In this document: piece by piece, positions 1 through 11,716 of the stretch | Position numbering within the stretch: position 1 is the first letter of the stretch | How the letters are laid out: every line of letters starts with the position of its first letter | NCBI GenBank assembly: GCA_963922205.1 | Contig: CAWUHX010000229.1 | Location: forward strand, 124,001-188,000 | Length of the DNA stretch: 64,000 nucleotides | Direction of reading: 5' to 3' | DNA from: Romanomermis culicivorax | Taxonomy: Eukaryota; Nematoda; Enoplea; Mermithida; Mermithidae | The notes under the pieces: generated by a model | Told to the model about the DNA's origin: nothing | The model's input: the letters and a program-made list of their open reading frames with translations, nothing else | Databases searched by the model: none | Translations under genes and position numbers: made by a program

Positions 1-2518
1 CGATACAATTTTCCGCTACAGTATATTCTAAAAAAGATCCGAAGGAATTAACAGGAAATTTATCGATTTTTCGACAGGCAGAGTTTTCAAGCCCAAATGG
101 CCCCAGTGAAAACGCCGTGTGCAGACTCTAAAATGAGGAAACATTGAAAATTTTCTGGTGCTCGGCACCTAATTTCATTCTATAATTATTCGTATTAGCC
201 TATGTGATGTTTTTCTGAGAGTCAAAACTTTTTATGACAGTAATTTATAGAAAGCGGATATATATGTTGGCTTAACATGCAAAAAGTGACTTTTGGCGCA
301 TTTCAGGCTGGTAAAATCTCAATTTTTCCAACGTTTATGTAACTATAACTCAAACATGGAGCAACATCTATCAGGGAAGCTGTCTCCAGATATGTCAAGA
401 TTGATTTGAAGTTTTTCAAACATACGAAGATATCAGTTTTTTTAAATTACATAAGATAAAAACTCGTTTTTGCACAGAAAATTCGAATCTGATTGCTTAT
501 TGAATAAGTTATCCTTGAATTGATTTTTTTGGAATGTTTGAAAAGTGTTTTTCGGCGCCATGTGCTGGAAAGATTGAAGACAATGGGAGGAAAGCAAACG
601 GAAGCTGGATTTTACAATGTCTTGCACTTTTGTGTCAGAAGGGCATAAACTCAAGTGCTATATCTCAGAAAAAGGTTTCTGCAAAAATGCACGAAATATC
701 ATTGCTTTTGGCATACAAAAAAATTTCTTTGTACAAAGATTTTTCCTGATCTTTATACATGTAGGAAGTGGCATGTACCAGAAAGACATTGGTTGTGAGT
801 AAAATTTTGGACAGTAAGTTCTTTGAAAATCCGATTTTGTATCAAAAGATTGAATTCTACAGCATGTTACAAGCCTATTTTTCAATTACAAATTTTTGGG
901 AAAGCCAGGAAAAACCCGGTTATTGCATTTTGGGAAACTGCTGGCCACTCTGAATTTGTTGCTCTATCAGAACATAACTTTAACATAAACTTTGAATATG
1001 TAGAATCAACCGTTGTCTGGACGAGCCAGCTATGCAATAGTTGCGAATCGGATCATTGCCGCGAATGTTCATTGCTGAAACTTGGAACTTGCTATTGATG
1101 CAGATCAGATCAGCATATGCTGTCTGACTTCCCAATTCCCCTACATGATCAATGAAATCAAACATCATGGAAACTACAGAAAGAACTGCCACGTTTATGC
1201 ATAGCGAGTTTGGAACCTGTGATCCCAAAAAGTCAACTGTGGGCGGCCAAGATACCTGTCTCAGTTCACAATTTTAATACCCACATTTTGCAGGATCACA
1301 GTAAACAAGGAGTGAATGCTTTGTTATTATTGAAGATCTGCTTTCAAGCTTCCAGTAGCCTGCAGCAAAAGTGGTTCTTGGACAATATGCCTTACCTGGT
1401 GATAAACAAAAGGCTGATATCAACAAATCACAGTTTTGGAATTTCTACTTTTGGTAGCAACCTCTATTGGCACATAATTTCTATGCATATGTAAAAAAGC
1501 TGCTTTGCAAGCATAAGGACAATGGAAAGGCCTCAATCGAGGAATAAATATAAAAAAATTTAATTAGGTAGAGTGATTAAAAAATTAAAGATTTGATCAG
1601 ATAGTGGAGGGAATGATCAGCTTGTTATTAAAAAAATATCCTTTTTATTGGGCTCCAGGCATTTTAGGGTTGCCATTTTCCTTAGAAAATATAGTATTAT
1701 TTACTATTTTTTTAGTCTACTTTCATGTAATTTTGTACAGTTTGTAGATTACTTAATTTTATAGAATGCCAATTTTCTGAATGCCAGTAGGTGTTTTCCC
1801 CTCATCCAGTCTGTAGTCATGCAAATATTGAGCCTTGATTGGCATTTGTTTTTCATTGAAATATCAGACTGATATTTCTAGTTCATCAAGCAGGTATTTT
1901 TACTTTCATTACTTTTGTGTTGTATTTTTATGAATTCCACTTGTCGATTTGCATTCATTTGTTTCGAAGTTCTAATAGGTTTTATGACTATGCTTCCATA
2001 TTTTGTCATTATTGGCGTATTTTTGATTTTCTTCCATTTTTGCTGTACATGGAATAAATGTACAATTTTACATAATCTGGCAAATGACAATATCGAAAAT
2101 CACTCTTTATAAGTTGAACAGTGGCTGAAAAGAAGTACAGTGTTTTCCTAAGTAATTTGCAACATATTATCTCCAAATACCTCATAAATCAGTGTTCATG
2201 TTCCTTTGGGCACATCATAATTAGTCTTGGGAACCTGACAGCAGCCAAACTACATGGTGGATGAATGACTCCTGTGATGTTATTAGATTTTCGAATAAAC
2301 TAGTCCAACTCTTTTTAGTGGGCCTCAACCATGCATGAAAACCTTCATAGAAGTACAATGAAGTTTAAGATATGGCCATCTTCACATCAAAGAAACAATA
2401 AAAAACAATCACCAAGCTACGATATCTTTCTCTCAGGTAAAGTGAAAGATGTGTAAACTGCATTGTACTTGGACCCCATTGTAGTGTGAAGTGACCATAT
2501 CCATATCACATGATCAAG
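1..2518. other. No supported gene
   Basis: AT-rich DNA with only short frames on both strands. Positions 800-1500 are somewhat richer in GC and contain interrupted frames that might be old coding sequence, but no domain could be named. No RNA gene was recognised. Confidence 0.5.
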
Positions 2519-2880
2519 ATCCCCTCCTTCCAAAAAATCCCCGAAATACCTCTGCTCAAACTCAGGTCAATTTTTTTTGCGTAAAGTGACTGCATCCACT
2601 GAATTCCCCATGGTTGAAAACCCTTAAACCAAAAAATTACAGAAATACATTTGTTTACACATGGAATAATTTTTTGTGTATAGTTATCACCTTCATTGAA
2701 TTCTCTGTGGTGGAAAACCCGTTTCTCCAAAAAATCAAGAAAATACGCTTGTTTACACCTGGGATATTTTTTTAATATAAATTAACAATTTCCTAATTTC
2801 AAACATTCTTTTCCCCTAACATTATGGAAACCCCATTTCTCACAGGAATCAGGAATTAGCATGTTTTTCTTTAGAAAATT
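2519..2880. repeat. Degenerate tandem repeat, about 100-bp unit
   Basis: Three to four diverged units follow each other. Each starts with a C-rich block near 2520, 2620, 2718 and 2831, followed by a run of A, an 'aaatac' block, 'tgtttacac' and a T run, and ending in 'tggaaaa'. Spacing is 98-113 bp. The units are old and differ by many substitutions. Confidence 0.55.
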
Positions 2881-4712
2881 ATTTTTTTTGAACTCAAAAT
2901 ACACAATGCATGATTGTCAAATTCAGGGATCTCTCGGAATTTGGTCACTCATGTAATTTGAGTCGAGTCTGTATTTTCAAAAAACCTGAAAAAGTGTTCA
3001 ATAAATCACTTTAGATGTGTGTCTCAAAATATTGAACTTGCAGATCGAATACCCAATGTGGAACCCATAGGTAAAAATGCCCAAAAAGGCTGTCTTTTGC
3101 ATATTTTTGGCGCACCATTGAGCACCATTTGAATATGGAGCCCCAATGACCTTTGCCACCCCACGTTTGCACCTATGTGGGATATTCTGTAGCCGTATTG
3201 GCTCTAAGTTGGAAGAGCCTAAAATGGGTGGTCCATTTCTGCATGTCCACGCCACCATATGACAGTACTTGGGAGCCCGGTTTGCAATCTTATTCAACGT
3301 GTCTTGAGTTGATTCATGCAAGGTAATCCTGTAGGGCAATTTCCGAAATGAAAAAAGATTCTAATCAGGTACCATAAGATAATTGTACAATGATATAATG
3401 TAATGTAAGACTGAAATGCACCCCAAGAATATTTTGAGGGCAAGGTTAAGTGAGCAAAAACAAGAAGAGAGCTCCAAAAGCATGTTTATCATACATCATA
3501 TGCATAAGTTACAAACAATATTTTTTTGAAAAAGTTTGTCTCCAGGGTCTCTCTTGGGAAAGTTTAGGCCGAACTCCCTCCTATCTGCATGTATGGTGCA
3601 AGATGAAGCAGGATTTTCACAGTCATCATACAAGAAGGATTATGCTTTTATGTGATCTTGATGTGAAAGAAACGTCTTCCGGATACATTCCTACAAGATT
3701 GACGAGAAAACTGCACAGATCTAATGATTTCCTACTGTTTCACATAATGTTGATTGTCTCTCTTGATCACTGGGACTATGTCAAAACACTTAATGATTCC
3801 CCGACATAAATATTTTCGACTTGTATTGTTCAGATAAAATCAATTACTGAAACTATGAGGCTTTGGAAAGTCCAAACTTGTTCAGTTGACTATCACTGAG
3901 CAGAACATTATCAAATTGAAAAATGTCAGTCGAGATGTTCCCATCCCTATAGAAGTACTAAGTTCTCAACCATCATGACTATTGCTGAGTCTTCACTTCA
4001 ATCAAATTATTATGCACTCTGTTGATCAATTTGTCATACAAGTTGCGAAAGGAATTTGCAAAACAAATCGGGAAAGTCTCAATATGACTATCGAGTTTAT
4101 CATTATGTTCAACTAGCGTGTTCGAACCTAGTATGATTTTGATATACATTCAGCAGAGCTCCGAGGTTTTGGTGGGTAAAGCAAGCTTTTTGCAGGTAAG
4201 TCATCGATTGCTCCTGACTTTGGGGTGGATTTTGAAAAATTTAATTTTTTCTGCCTGGAAAGTCAGACATACGATGAAAAAAAATAATTTTGCCTGTATT
4301 AATTTGAGACAAGAAGCACCAACAAAAAATTGACTTTCTGTTTCAAAGGCAAACACTTTCTACCATAATATAGACATTTTCCCATTTTAGGATCAAAAGA
4401 ATGGTGTTGCCTTGGCTAACTCATTTCATCCATATAATTCATAAATCTTATGAGTCACCATTAATATGGCCCTCGATTTCTAAGGGGGGTTTATGCCACC
4501 TCCATAATTATTACATGTTCGGTCGAGGATCTTCATGATTATATGAGTTACATCTTCTGAGTGTGAAGTGATAAGTTTCTCATACAATGTCAACTGTTAA
4601 TTCTTCTTGTACACATTTTATTGGCAAAACTTCTGATAGTGAAGTGCAGCAGCACCACTGGAAGTGCTCAAAGTAAGTTTCACCCTTCAAAGTTGCAACA
4701 TAAGATTTCTTA
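2881..4712. other. No recognised gene
   Basis: The longest frame is 119 codons (3450-3809, plus, opening with GTG). A 113-codon minus frame lies at 2998-3339. Neither shows a known motif, a convincing start or a conserved neighbour, so neither is called. The rest is AT-rich sequence. Confidence 0.5.
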
Positions 4713-5889
4713 TCATCTATAAATTTCTTCATTGTTAACACTGAATTGGACTACAAAGTTGATTTGCAGAAGCCATTGTCCAGCTTCTGCTTGGAATTGG
4801 ATGGCAATATAGCCTGAGTCTCCATTGAAATTGGCATTGAAAATTTGTATTAGAAGTGCCACATCATTGCACATCAAGTGAATCCCCTGATCTTCATATC
4901 CTAATGATTCTGGGAAATTGAACAGAAAATTTGGCGTTCCATGTGGCCTAATAGTACGATGTTGTGAATGGATATAATGTGTGTCAGTGTACTCTATGAC
5001 GTCTTTCAAGTCAGAACAGATAATTGGCATGTAAATAAATAGCAGACAATTTTTGTCCAGTTCCATTCCTCCAAATACACCATAAATTTTGAAAGTGCTA
5101 AACTTCTCCATCCAATATTGAGCAGACTGATGACGCAGTTGATGCCAATATGACTCAATCGTCACCTTCTGCATTGAATAATCCCAGTGATGATGAATAC
5201 TCAGATCACCATCATTGTGATATAATAGGATCTCTCATTCAGCTATGTGCCGTGCTTCAAATCCCACATCAGAAACAGTCATGAATGGCACAACTAAAAT
5301 ACAGCAATCATGTAAGTAGAGAATAAAATGATGTCACATGAATGAGAATAATGTAGAACTCTACTGTGTGAAATAGACTCAGAAGTTGAAACTAATGTAA
5401 TTATCTTGATTAGAATCAGGGGAAGATTATCTTGATTACAATCAGTGGAACTTTTTTTGCTTTCCTTGCATCTATCATTTTAAATAAATGGGCTACAGCT
5501 ATAATTTACCTTTGAATTTCTATAATGTCGCTAAATAGTATGGCATCACATGATGTGATAGACAATTGCTGTTGTGAGCTTCTAGCCAGACAATGTTTTG
5601 ACTGAATTCATCAATGCAGCCGTGAACTTTAAATTCCGTATGATTTCAACCTGTCAGACCCATTTAAGCACCACCTGAAGTTAAGGCCCTTAATTGAAAT
5701 GCTTCTGACTGGGCTGAAGAAAATTCGTCTGGTCCAATTGTTTCACAATCTTTGTTGATCAGCATCTGGATTCATAACCAGAGCAACAGCAGCAACTTGC
5801 TGACATGTCACACATATACTGTGAGTCGATCTTAATGCATAATGCAAATATCTAATTCCAAGGTTTCTCTGAGGACCTTGACGTTCAAT
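4713..5889 (-). pseudogene. Integrase-core (DDE) gene, two exons, decayed
   Basis: This resembles the integrase-core family common in cnidarian and fish genomes, a retroviral-type DDE fold of unclear cellular role. Exon a (5889-5510) starts after a TTTCAG acceptor. It holds a decayed helical N-terminal part, a piece like the family's 'DGYDKLKPYG' segment, and HGCIDEFSQNIVWLEA with the first catalytic Asp. It ends at a CAAAG/GTAAAT donor. Exon b (5293-4713) starts after TATTTTAG and keeps the split codon in frame. It contains SDVGFEARHIAE with the probable second Asp, then TIESYWHQLRHQ with the expected Glu, then DLKDVIEYTDTHYI and PHGTPNFLFNFPE near the C-terminus. Breaks are TAG at 5520-5522, TGA at 5235-5237 and at least one frameshift in exon a. 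More 5' exons may be missing. Homology is recognised by motif order. Confidence 0.72.
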
Positions 5890-6855
5890 CTGAAACAAGT
5901 GTTAATTTTATGTAGTACTTTGAGCAGATTCTGCTTTTGAACAAATAAGTTAGCATATCACATAATTGAGAAAAGAGTGAAATGAATGTTATCTGGCAAA
6001 AAAAATTGATGAACTTTTGTTCATTTAGCATCCATTCTTATTGAGCAGTATATATAGAATGAATATTGTATGGAAAATTTGGCCAAGGAAAATATCAATT
6101 TTGACAAGTATCTTAAGGAATACCACTAAAGGCATATAATGATTAAACATGGTTGAACATTAAAGCACCATCAAGCAGGCTAATTAACAGTTCACAGAAC
6201 TGCTCAAAGGTCATATCTACTGATTTAAAGCATAATTGATGAGTACATACATGAGCAATCACAGCTTCGTGATCACTTTGATCCGAAGTTTTGTCATAGT
6301 GGTCTGCAACATGATGATATCAAAAACGATCTTGTTAGAGACTTGGATCAAATGGATCATTTTGGATTTGTTGATGATCAACAATTTATCATGTGTTTTG
6401 CATTGCTCATGGGATAAAAAACTGTGTCCACTCGAAAATTTGATTCACTACTTTTAGCAGAAAGAAACTATTTCCTAGATTGCTGAATTTGACCCTGATG
6501 AGCAGTATACCCCCCCTCCATCGACATGTTTGACAGAGCAACAAAAATCACCACGGCAGCAGCCAGCAAGATCAGTGACCAGACAATTTTTTTTTGAATT
6601 GAATTAATTTTTGAATTAATTCTAAAGAGAAAGATTTTAGACAGTGTTCCTTATTCTTGATTGGCTAAATTACTTTTTCAGTACAATCTGGAAGGGCTAA
6701 TGGCTTCTTGGTTTTTTTGCTGGCTCGTTTCTTGTTTCATTTTTTTTAACGGATTCATTGTTGTTCATTCATTGCACATACATTATAAGGAGTGTAATAT
6801 TAAAAACATACTTGCATCACTTTCTATGATTCCTTCAGCTCACCATGAATATTCT
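5890..6855. other. No recognised gene
   Basis: AT-rich DNA. A 73-codon frame at 6236-6457 and a parallel frame rich in Asp, His and Gln over the same DNA appear to come from repeated 'gatcat' words rather than a conserved protein. Confidence 0.45.
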
Positions 6856-6957
6856 TTGTATGTGTCATGGTGCTTCAATTGAAAAAGTTTTTGCAATAGG
6901 CTGGTGCTGCTGCCCTTAAGCAATGAAAGTAAGGCTGAACACAAATTGCATTTTGCT
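6856..6957. repeat. Direct repeat, copy 1
   Basis: About 100 bp beginning 'ttgtatgtgtcatggtgctt' and ending 'acaaattgcattttgc'. It recurs in the same orientation at 7806-7888 with an internal deletion of roughly 18 bp. The pair flanks a minisatellite and its inverted partner. Confidence 0.7.
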
Positions 6958-7084
6958 AGAAAAAACCCTTCTTTCTCATTGTTCATGAGTAGGGAACCTT
7001 GTTTCTTTTAGCCTTTGATGACAAGGTACAGTATGAAAGTAAAAATGATGATCAACACTAAAGGGAAAGAAACAAAGGCATAAT

Positions 7085-7370
7085 AGCTCATGAGCACTTG
7101 ACAATAGAGCACCAGAGAGCACACAGACATTAGAGCCTGGATATTAGAGCACAGAGACATAAGAACACAGGACAATAGAGCACAGGGACAATAGAGTGCA
7201 GGGACATTAGAATGCAGAACAATAGAGCACAGGGACACTAGAGCCCTGGGACATTAGAGTGCAGGGGCATTAGAGCTCAGGACTAGAGCGTGAATATCGG
7301 CGCATGGACATTAGGGTGCAGGGCAGTAGAGCATAAGGACAATAGAGTGCAGGGACACTAGGTCGCATCT
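7085..7370. repeat. Minisatellite of 'acattagagcacaggg' type
   Basis: Short degenerate units built from 'gagcacaggg', 'acaatagag' and 'acattagagtgcagg' repeat through the interval. The same words appear in reverse complement at 7741-7800, so two arms face each other about 370 bp apart. Confidence 0.8.
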
Positions 7371-7740
7371 ATTGGTTCAAAAAAAATTTTAACAAACTTT
7401 TGGTGATCTGCAATGAATGGGAATTTTAAATTGCTTTTGAACATGAAAAAAGAATACTGAGCAAGCCGCTTTATTCCAAAAGCTGATAAAAGACTGTGTG
7501 TGTGGTTCTGAATGTGAGTTAGAAATTCAAGATAAATTCGAAATTAACAACATCAAACAATTTTATTCAAAAGCTCAAAGGTCAAATATCTGTGATTTTT
7601 TTGCAACTTTTGACAAAGCACTCCATGACCTGAACTTCTTCAGACACAAAAAAATTAAAGAAAGCATTTTTGTGCTAAAATGTAGTTATTTCTCAATTAT
7701 TTTATTTTCATTTTTTTATTTTGCTCCGATCTAATTTTTC

Positions 7741-7800
7741 TGTGCTCTATTATCCTTGACTTTAATGTCTCTGTGCACTACTATCAATGCTCTACCCTCC
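7741..7800. repeat. Inverted partner of the 7.1-kb minisatellite
   Basis: Reads 'gtgctctattatccttgac' and 'aatgtctctgtgcact', the reverse complement of the units at 7085-7370. Only about three units remain. Confidence 0.65.
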
Positions 7801-7805
7801 TGCAC

Positions 7806-7931
7806 TTGTATGTGTTATGGTGCTTCAATTACAAATGTTTTAGCAATATGCTTGTGCTGCCACCCCCGAGCACAAATTGCATTTTGCCTTAAATTGCATT
7901 TTGCCTTACACAAATTGCCTTTTGCCTTATG
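7806..7931. repeat. Direct repeat copy 2 with short tandem tail
   Basis: Positions 7806-7888 repeat the 6856-6957 sequence. It runs into three tandem copies of an 18-bp word 'aaattgcattttgcctta' up to about 7931. Confidence 0.65.
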
Positions 7932-8208
7932 CTCAATTTTTGTCAAATAATCCCACTACAAGCTGCCAACATGTCGTTGCATTTAAATTTAGATATTTAT
8001 CCCTGATAGCAATCTAAAAATCAAAAAGGAACTCATGAAGGTGCCCAATTAAACCTGCTTTAATCAATGAAAAGTTATTATTCAAAAATTCAAAAAAACC
8101 TAGGAAGGTGACTGAAAAATCAATGTGGATGAAATAAGACATGTTCTATGTGAAAATAGATAAATTTTTTAGCTACATCAACCAAATGTTTTAACTGGTC
8201 ATGAGAAA

Positions 8209-9839
8209 TCAGCTAGCAGCTAACATGCTAATTAACGTCCGATTAAATCTTTCCACAAGTCCATCAGTTTGGGGATGGTACGGGATTGTCATAATCTTTT
8301 TCATGTTCAATAATTTGCAGAGCTCCACAACTACGGCAGATGTAAACTGTTTCCCTTGATCAGACAATATGGATTTAGGGGCTCTGTGTTGCAAAACAAC
8401 TTCCTCTAACAAAAATTCAGCTATAGTTTCAGCTGGACTATCTGATAATGCTTGACAATAACCCACTTGGATAAATATTCCGTGCACACTACTACATACT
8501 GATTATTGCTTTCAGTCTTTGGTAATTGCAAAATAACAATAGCAATAAGTTCGAATAAGCCCTCAACTGGAATATTCTGTATGGGTGACTTTGTTGCTGG
8601 ACCTCGCTTGACTGCTTGGCAAATTTCACAGCTTCAAACATAATCCTGAACATGCAGCCACAGGAATGGCCACGAATACTGTTCTTGAATCTTTTGCAAT
8701 GTCTCTTCAGCTCCCAGATGACAAGCAAATGCTGAATCATGAAAATACTGTAATATTAAGGGCTGCTTTGATAGTGGCACAACTAATTGCCTTCACTCGC
8801 CTCCTGGATTTGGTTTCCAATATAGCTGCTTGTCTTCCCCCACAATAAAGAATTTTGAATCTTTGATCACCTGTGCCCATGTAGAATCTGTGGGGGTCTG
8901 TCCGAATACTAAATATCGACACATGTTCAGGCTGAAGGGATCTTTCCACTGTTCAATGCTCCAATCTGAAGGCTACTCCTGCTCAAATTTCTGCTGCAAT
9001 TTATCATCCTGTAACTCTTCCCTTATTGTGGCTGCATTAGCTGTAGTAATGATTGTCCCCACCAGGGCACCATCTTCCCTTATTGGTCCAGCACAGCAAG
9101 ACTTTGAGAGACCAGGCTAAGACATGTGGTCTCTCTCCAGGAACTCTTCAAAGCTTAATGGCTTTTCCTCCTGTGGTTCCTCCAAGCACACTAGTGCCGG
9201 CTCTGCAGCCTTCTGTGACAGACCATCTGCATTACTGTTGGCAGTCCTTATTGATGGAATAGCTGGAATGTGTAAGATGCCAAGTCCTGCTGCCATCTAT
9301 GAATCCGCCCATTATTTTCTTTATGAGTCTTCAGGGCCATAACTGCTGAGCTATCTGAGACTAAATCAAATTGCTGACCAAACACATAAGGTCGAAACAC
9401 TTGCATTATAGCCCAATGCACTGCCAGCATTTCCTTGTCATTAATATGGCATCCTCGCTCACCCTCTGATAAAATTCTGCTGGCATAAGCCACTGCCCAC
9501 TCTTTCCCATCCTCCTGCTGAGCTAGGACAGCTCCTATTCCACGATCGCAAGCATCAGTACAGACAATAAAAGGCTTCGCTAACGTAATGTAGGATAATT
9601 AACAGCTTCTAATTTCAGCTCTTGAAATACATCTTCACACTCTGATGTCTATTTGAACTCATTCGGGGGTCGCTTTGCATCCAGCAGTGGTGCCGCTCTT
9701 TGTGTAAAATTGTATATGAATCGCCGATAGTATTGGATAAAGCCCAAAAAGCGGGCTAATTCTTTTTTGTTCTTCAGGGTGGGCCAATTCAAAATGGCTC
9801 GAATTTTCTCTTCATTTGGCTTAATTCCTTCTGCTCATC
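8209..9839 (-). pseudogene. Ty3/gypsy pol remnant: RT end, RNase H, integrase
   Basis: Read from 9839 downward, the order is the normal Ty3/gypsy one. First comes the RT thumb (frames containing ELARFLGFIQYYRRFI). RNase H follows at 9537-9248 with AYASRILSEGE, NDKEMLAVHWAI, FDLVSDSSAV and RWQQDLASYTF. The integrase zinc-binding region is near 8850-8740 (FHDSAFACHLG). The integrase core lies at 8700-8209, with SDQGKQF carrying the second catalytic Asp and the segment YHPQTDGLVERFN carrying the Glu. Stops and frameshifts interrupt every domain, and RT palm motifs, protease and gag are not visible. The LTR and leader at 10497-11716 lie upstream on the same strand, so this is probably one element with gag and most of RT lost. 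Confidence 0.85.
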
Positions 9840-10496
9840 TTTTTATGTTCCAAGTTCATTTTCAATTAAATTTTCCATGCAGTTTGCTTATGTTTTTCGA
9901 TATATTCTTTCTTGCTTCTTCTTCAAACCTACCCTTTTAGTTTCATGCACATTTTTCTTCTGAAATTGACGCCATATTTCTTTTGCATCTACTTGTTTAC
10001 ATTCTTATTTCTTTTTCTCTATTTTTTATTTTGTAACTTCCATGAATCTGGTGTTTTATTCTGTCTATCTGGAGATTAAGTAAGCTAATTTTGTCTGCCG
10101 CAGATTTCTCTGTATTGGTAATCATGGTGACCACCAGAATGTAGACTCAACCTCACATGAGACCTTTCTGGAGTTCAAAGCTTTATATAAAAGTAAAAAT
10201 ACCTAGTTCCCCAAGGCGCATTTACCTTGAGTGGGGTGTTACTCTGTTGACAACCAAATGCACTACTTGAATAATTTCCAACATCCAATCAGATTTTCAA
10301 GTAAATCATTAGCTAGTTTGCTTGCCACAACACAAAAAACTTTTTGTCATCAACTATAGTAATTGAGATATTTTTTTGTGATAAATTCATCATTACATCA
10401 TATCTTCAAAATTTCATCAGCCAGTGCAGCTGTTATTTCAAAATTAATATTCTATAGTAGTCAAAATTATTTAGACCCACTACAATAGGGATTCAA
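9840..10496. other. Gap between leader and pol of the minus-strand element
   Basis: No gag motifs were found. A lysine-rich frame reads on the minus strand from about 10125 to 9995 but shows nothing recognisable. A TATA-like 'tttatataaaag' sits near 10181 on the plus strand. Confidence 0.4.
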
Positions 10497-11230
10497 TATA
10501 CATATGACGAGCTCTTGTATGTTGCTTTTGTCCCATTTACTGAAATTGGGAGCCATGTCACATTAACAAATTGGTGATCAGTCACATTGATGGGAAAACC
10601 CATACCATATTCCATGGAAAATAGGGCCATGACACAGTGAGTGACATGCTGTGACCCGGTTGGGTGGCTCCGTGAGGTATTCAGTTTGTGGTGTACCTCC
10701 GCCTTGTTCAGTTTGTGGTGTACCTCGGCCTTGTAACCTATGGTGTACCTCGGCCTTGTCCTAGGGTTCAGCTGTAGAATAATGGACAACATGGCTGGGT
10801 CAGGGGTGGCAATCCCTAGTCCTCATTCACTGAGAATGAGGAACTGTGCCACTCATGGAATAGCTTACTGTAGGGGACCTTATTGTCAACTGAAATCCCC
10901 TTATTGGCTCTGACCTTAAGGGTTCAAGGGCTTTTCTAGCTGAGGGTATTCTCAAGAGAAAACTGGCATAATGAGGATTCTCACCAATATACCCTCAACA
11001 TTAATAACCCCTGAGAAGACTCACTTGACCCTCTTCTCAAAGTACTCGGCCGTGGGTGATGGGTTTGAGGGTTAAATGGGGGTCCTAGGGACAGCGGGGA
11101 AGCGGGTACAGTAATCCCAAAGCGATTCCGCGTGGAGGGTTGGTGAGCAACGATACAAAATTTTCCTCGGGGAGGCGACAGGGTTCTTGATCAACAGGGG
11201 AGGGGTTGAGCTCCTAAGGTCGGGTTACAG
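10497..11230 (-). mobile_element. 5' leader of the minus-strand LTR element
   Basis: This aligns by eye over its whole length with 20687-21430 in opposite orientation. Shared blocks include a 'tctcaggggttattaatgttgaggg' type block, a 'cagggattgccacccctgacc' type block, a 'ggagccacccaa..gggtcacagcatgtcactcac' block, and a tail of repeated 'aatgtgacatgg' words. Three 27-bp tandem units around 'gtggtgtacctcggcc' (10681-10762) occur only in this copy. An interrupted frame at its end encodes several Asn-Val-Thr sites. No gag domain was seen. Confidence 0.65.
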
Positions 11231-11716
11231 TATCAAGTAACGCAAGGGAGACTGAAGGCAAATATGTAAATTTATTAAGAAAGATGACAGATGCAGGCAC
11301 AAAATGTAAATTTATAATAAAATGAGGCAGGCAAATGCAGGAATGCAAGCTGTAAAAGCAAAGACAATTGGGCCCAAAAATGAGTGTGAAATTAAAGATA
11401 CAAGCCCTTTTAAAAGGCCCCCTAATTTACAGTATGTGTTGGGCGGAGCTAAGACACACCCAAGCCAACTTCTGCATGCTGCAGAAGATGCCTATGGTCA
11501 CATAGACATTTTCCAGTTCACTACGTTAAGCATTGGGGTGAGTTTCTCTCTCCATGCTAAACATATAAACGTCATCTAGTGAGAATCTCCAAACTAGTCG
11601 TTTCATGTTGTGAAATGTCGCTATTTTTTACTGATAAGAGGTGCACGTTGTGTTCCAATTACAGGGATGAGCTCGGAGAGCTTATCTTTAACAGAAATTC
11701 TGACTAGCGGGTTACA
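11231..11716 (-). mobile_element. LTR (minus orientation)
   Basis: Read on the minus strand it starts TGTAACCC at 11716, has a TATA-like 'ccttttaaaagg' near 11410-11421 and AATAAA at 11276-11271, and ends near 11231. It is the diverged counterpart of the LTR at 20204-20686, matching in length and in the order of shared blocks such as 'gtctatgtgaccatagg' and 'cagaagtt.gcttggg'. The primer-binding site following it is degraded. Confidence 0.75.

Noticed and set aside
8492-9342. Plus-strand frames over the Ty3/gypsy remnant
   Set aside because: The conserved RNase H and integrase motifs read on the minus strand; the plus frames are antisense by-products.
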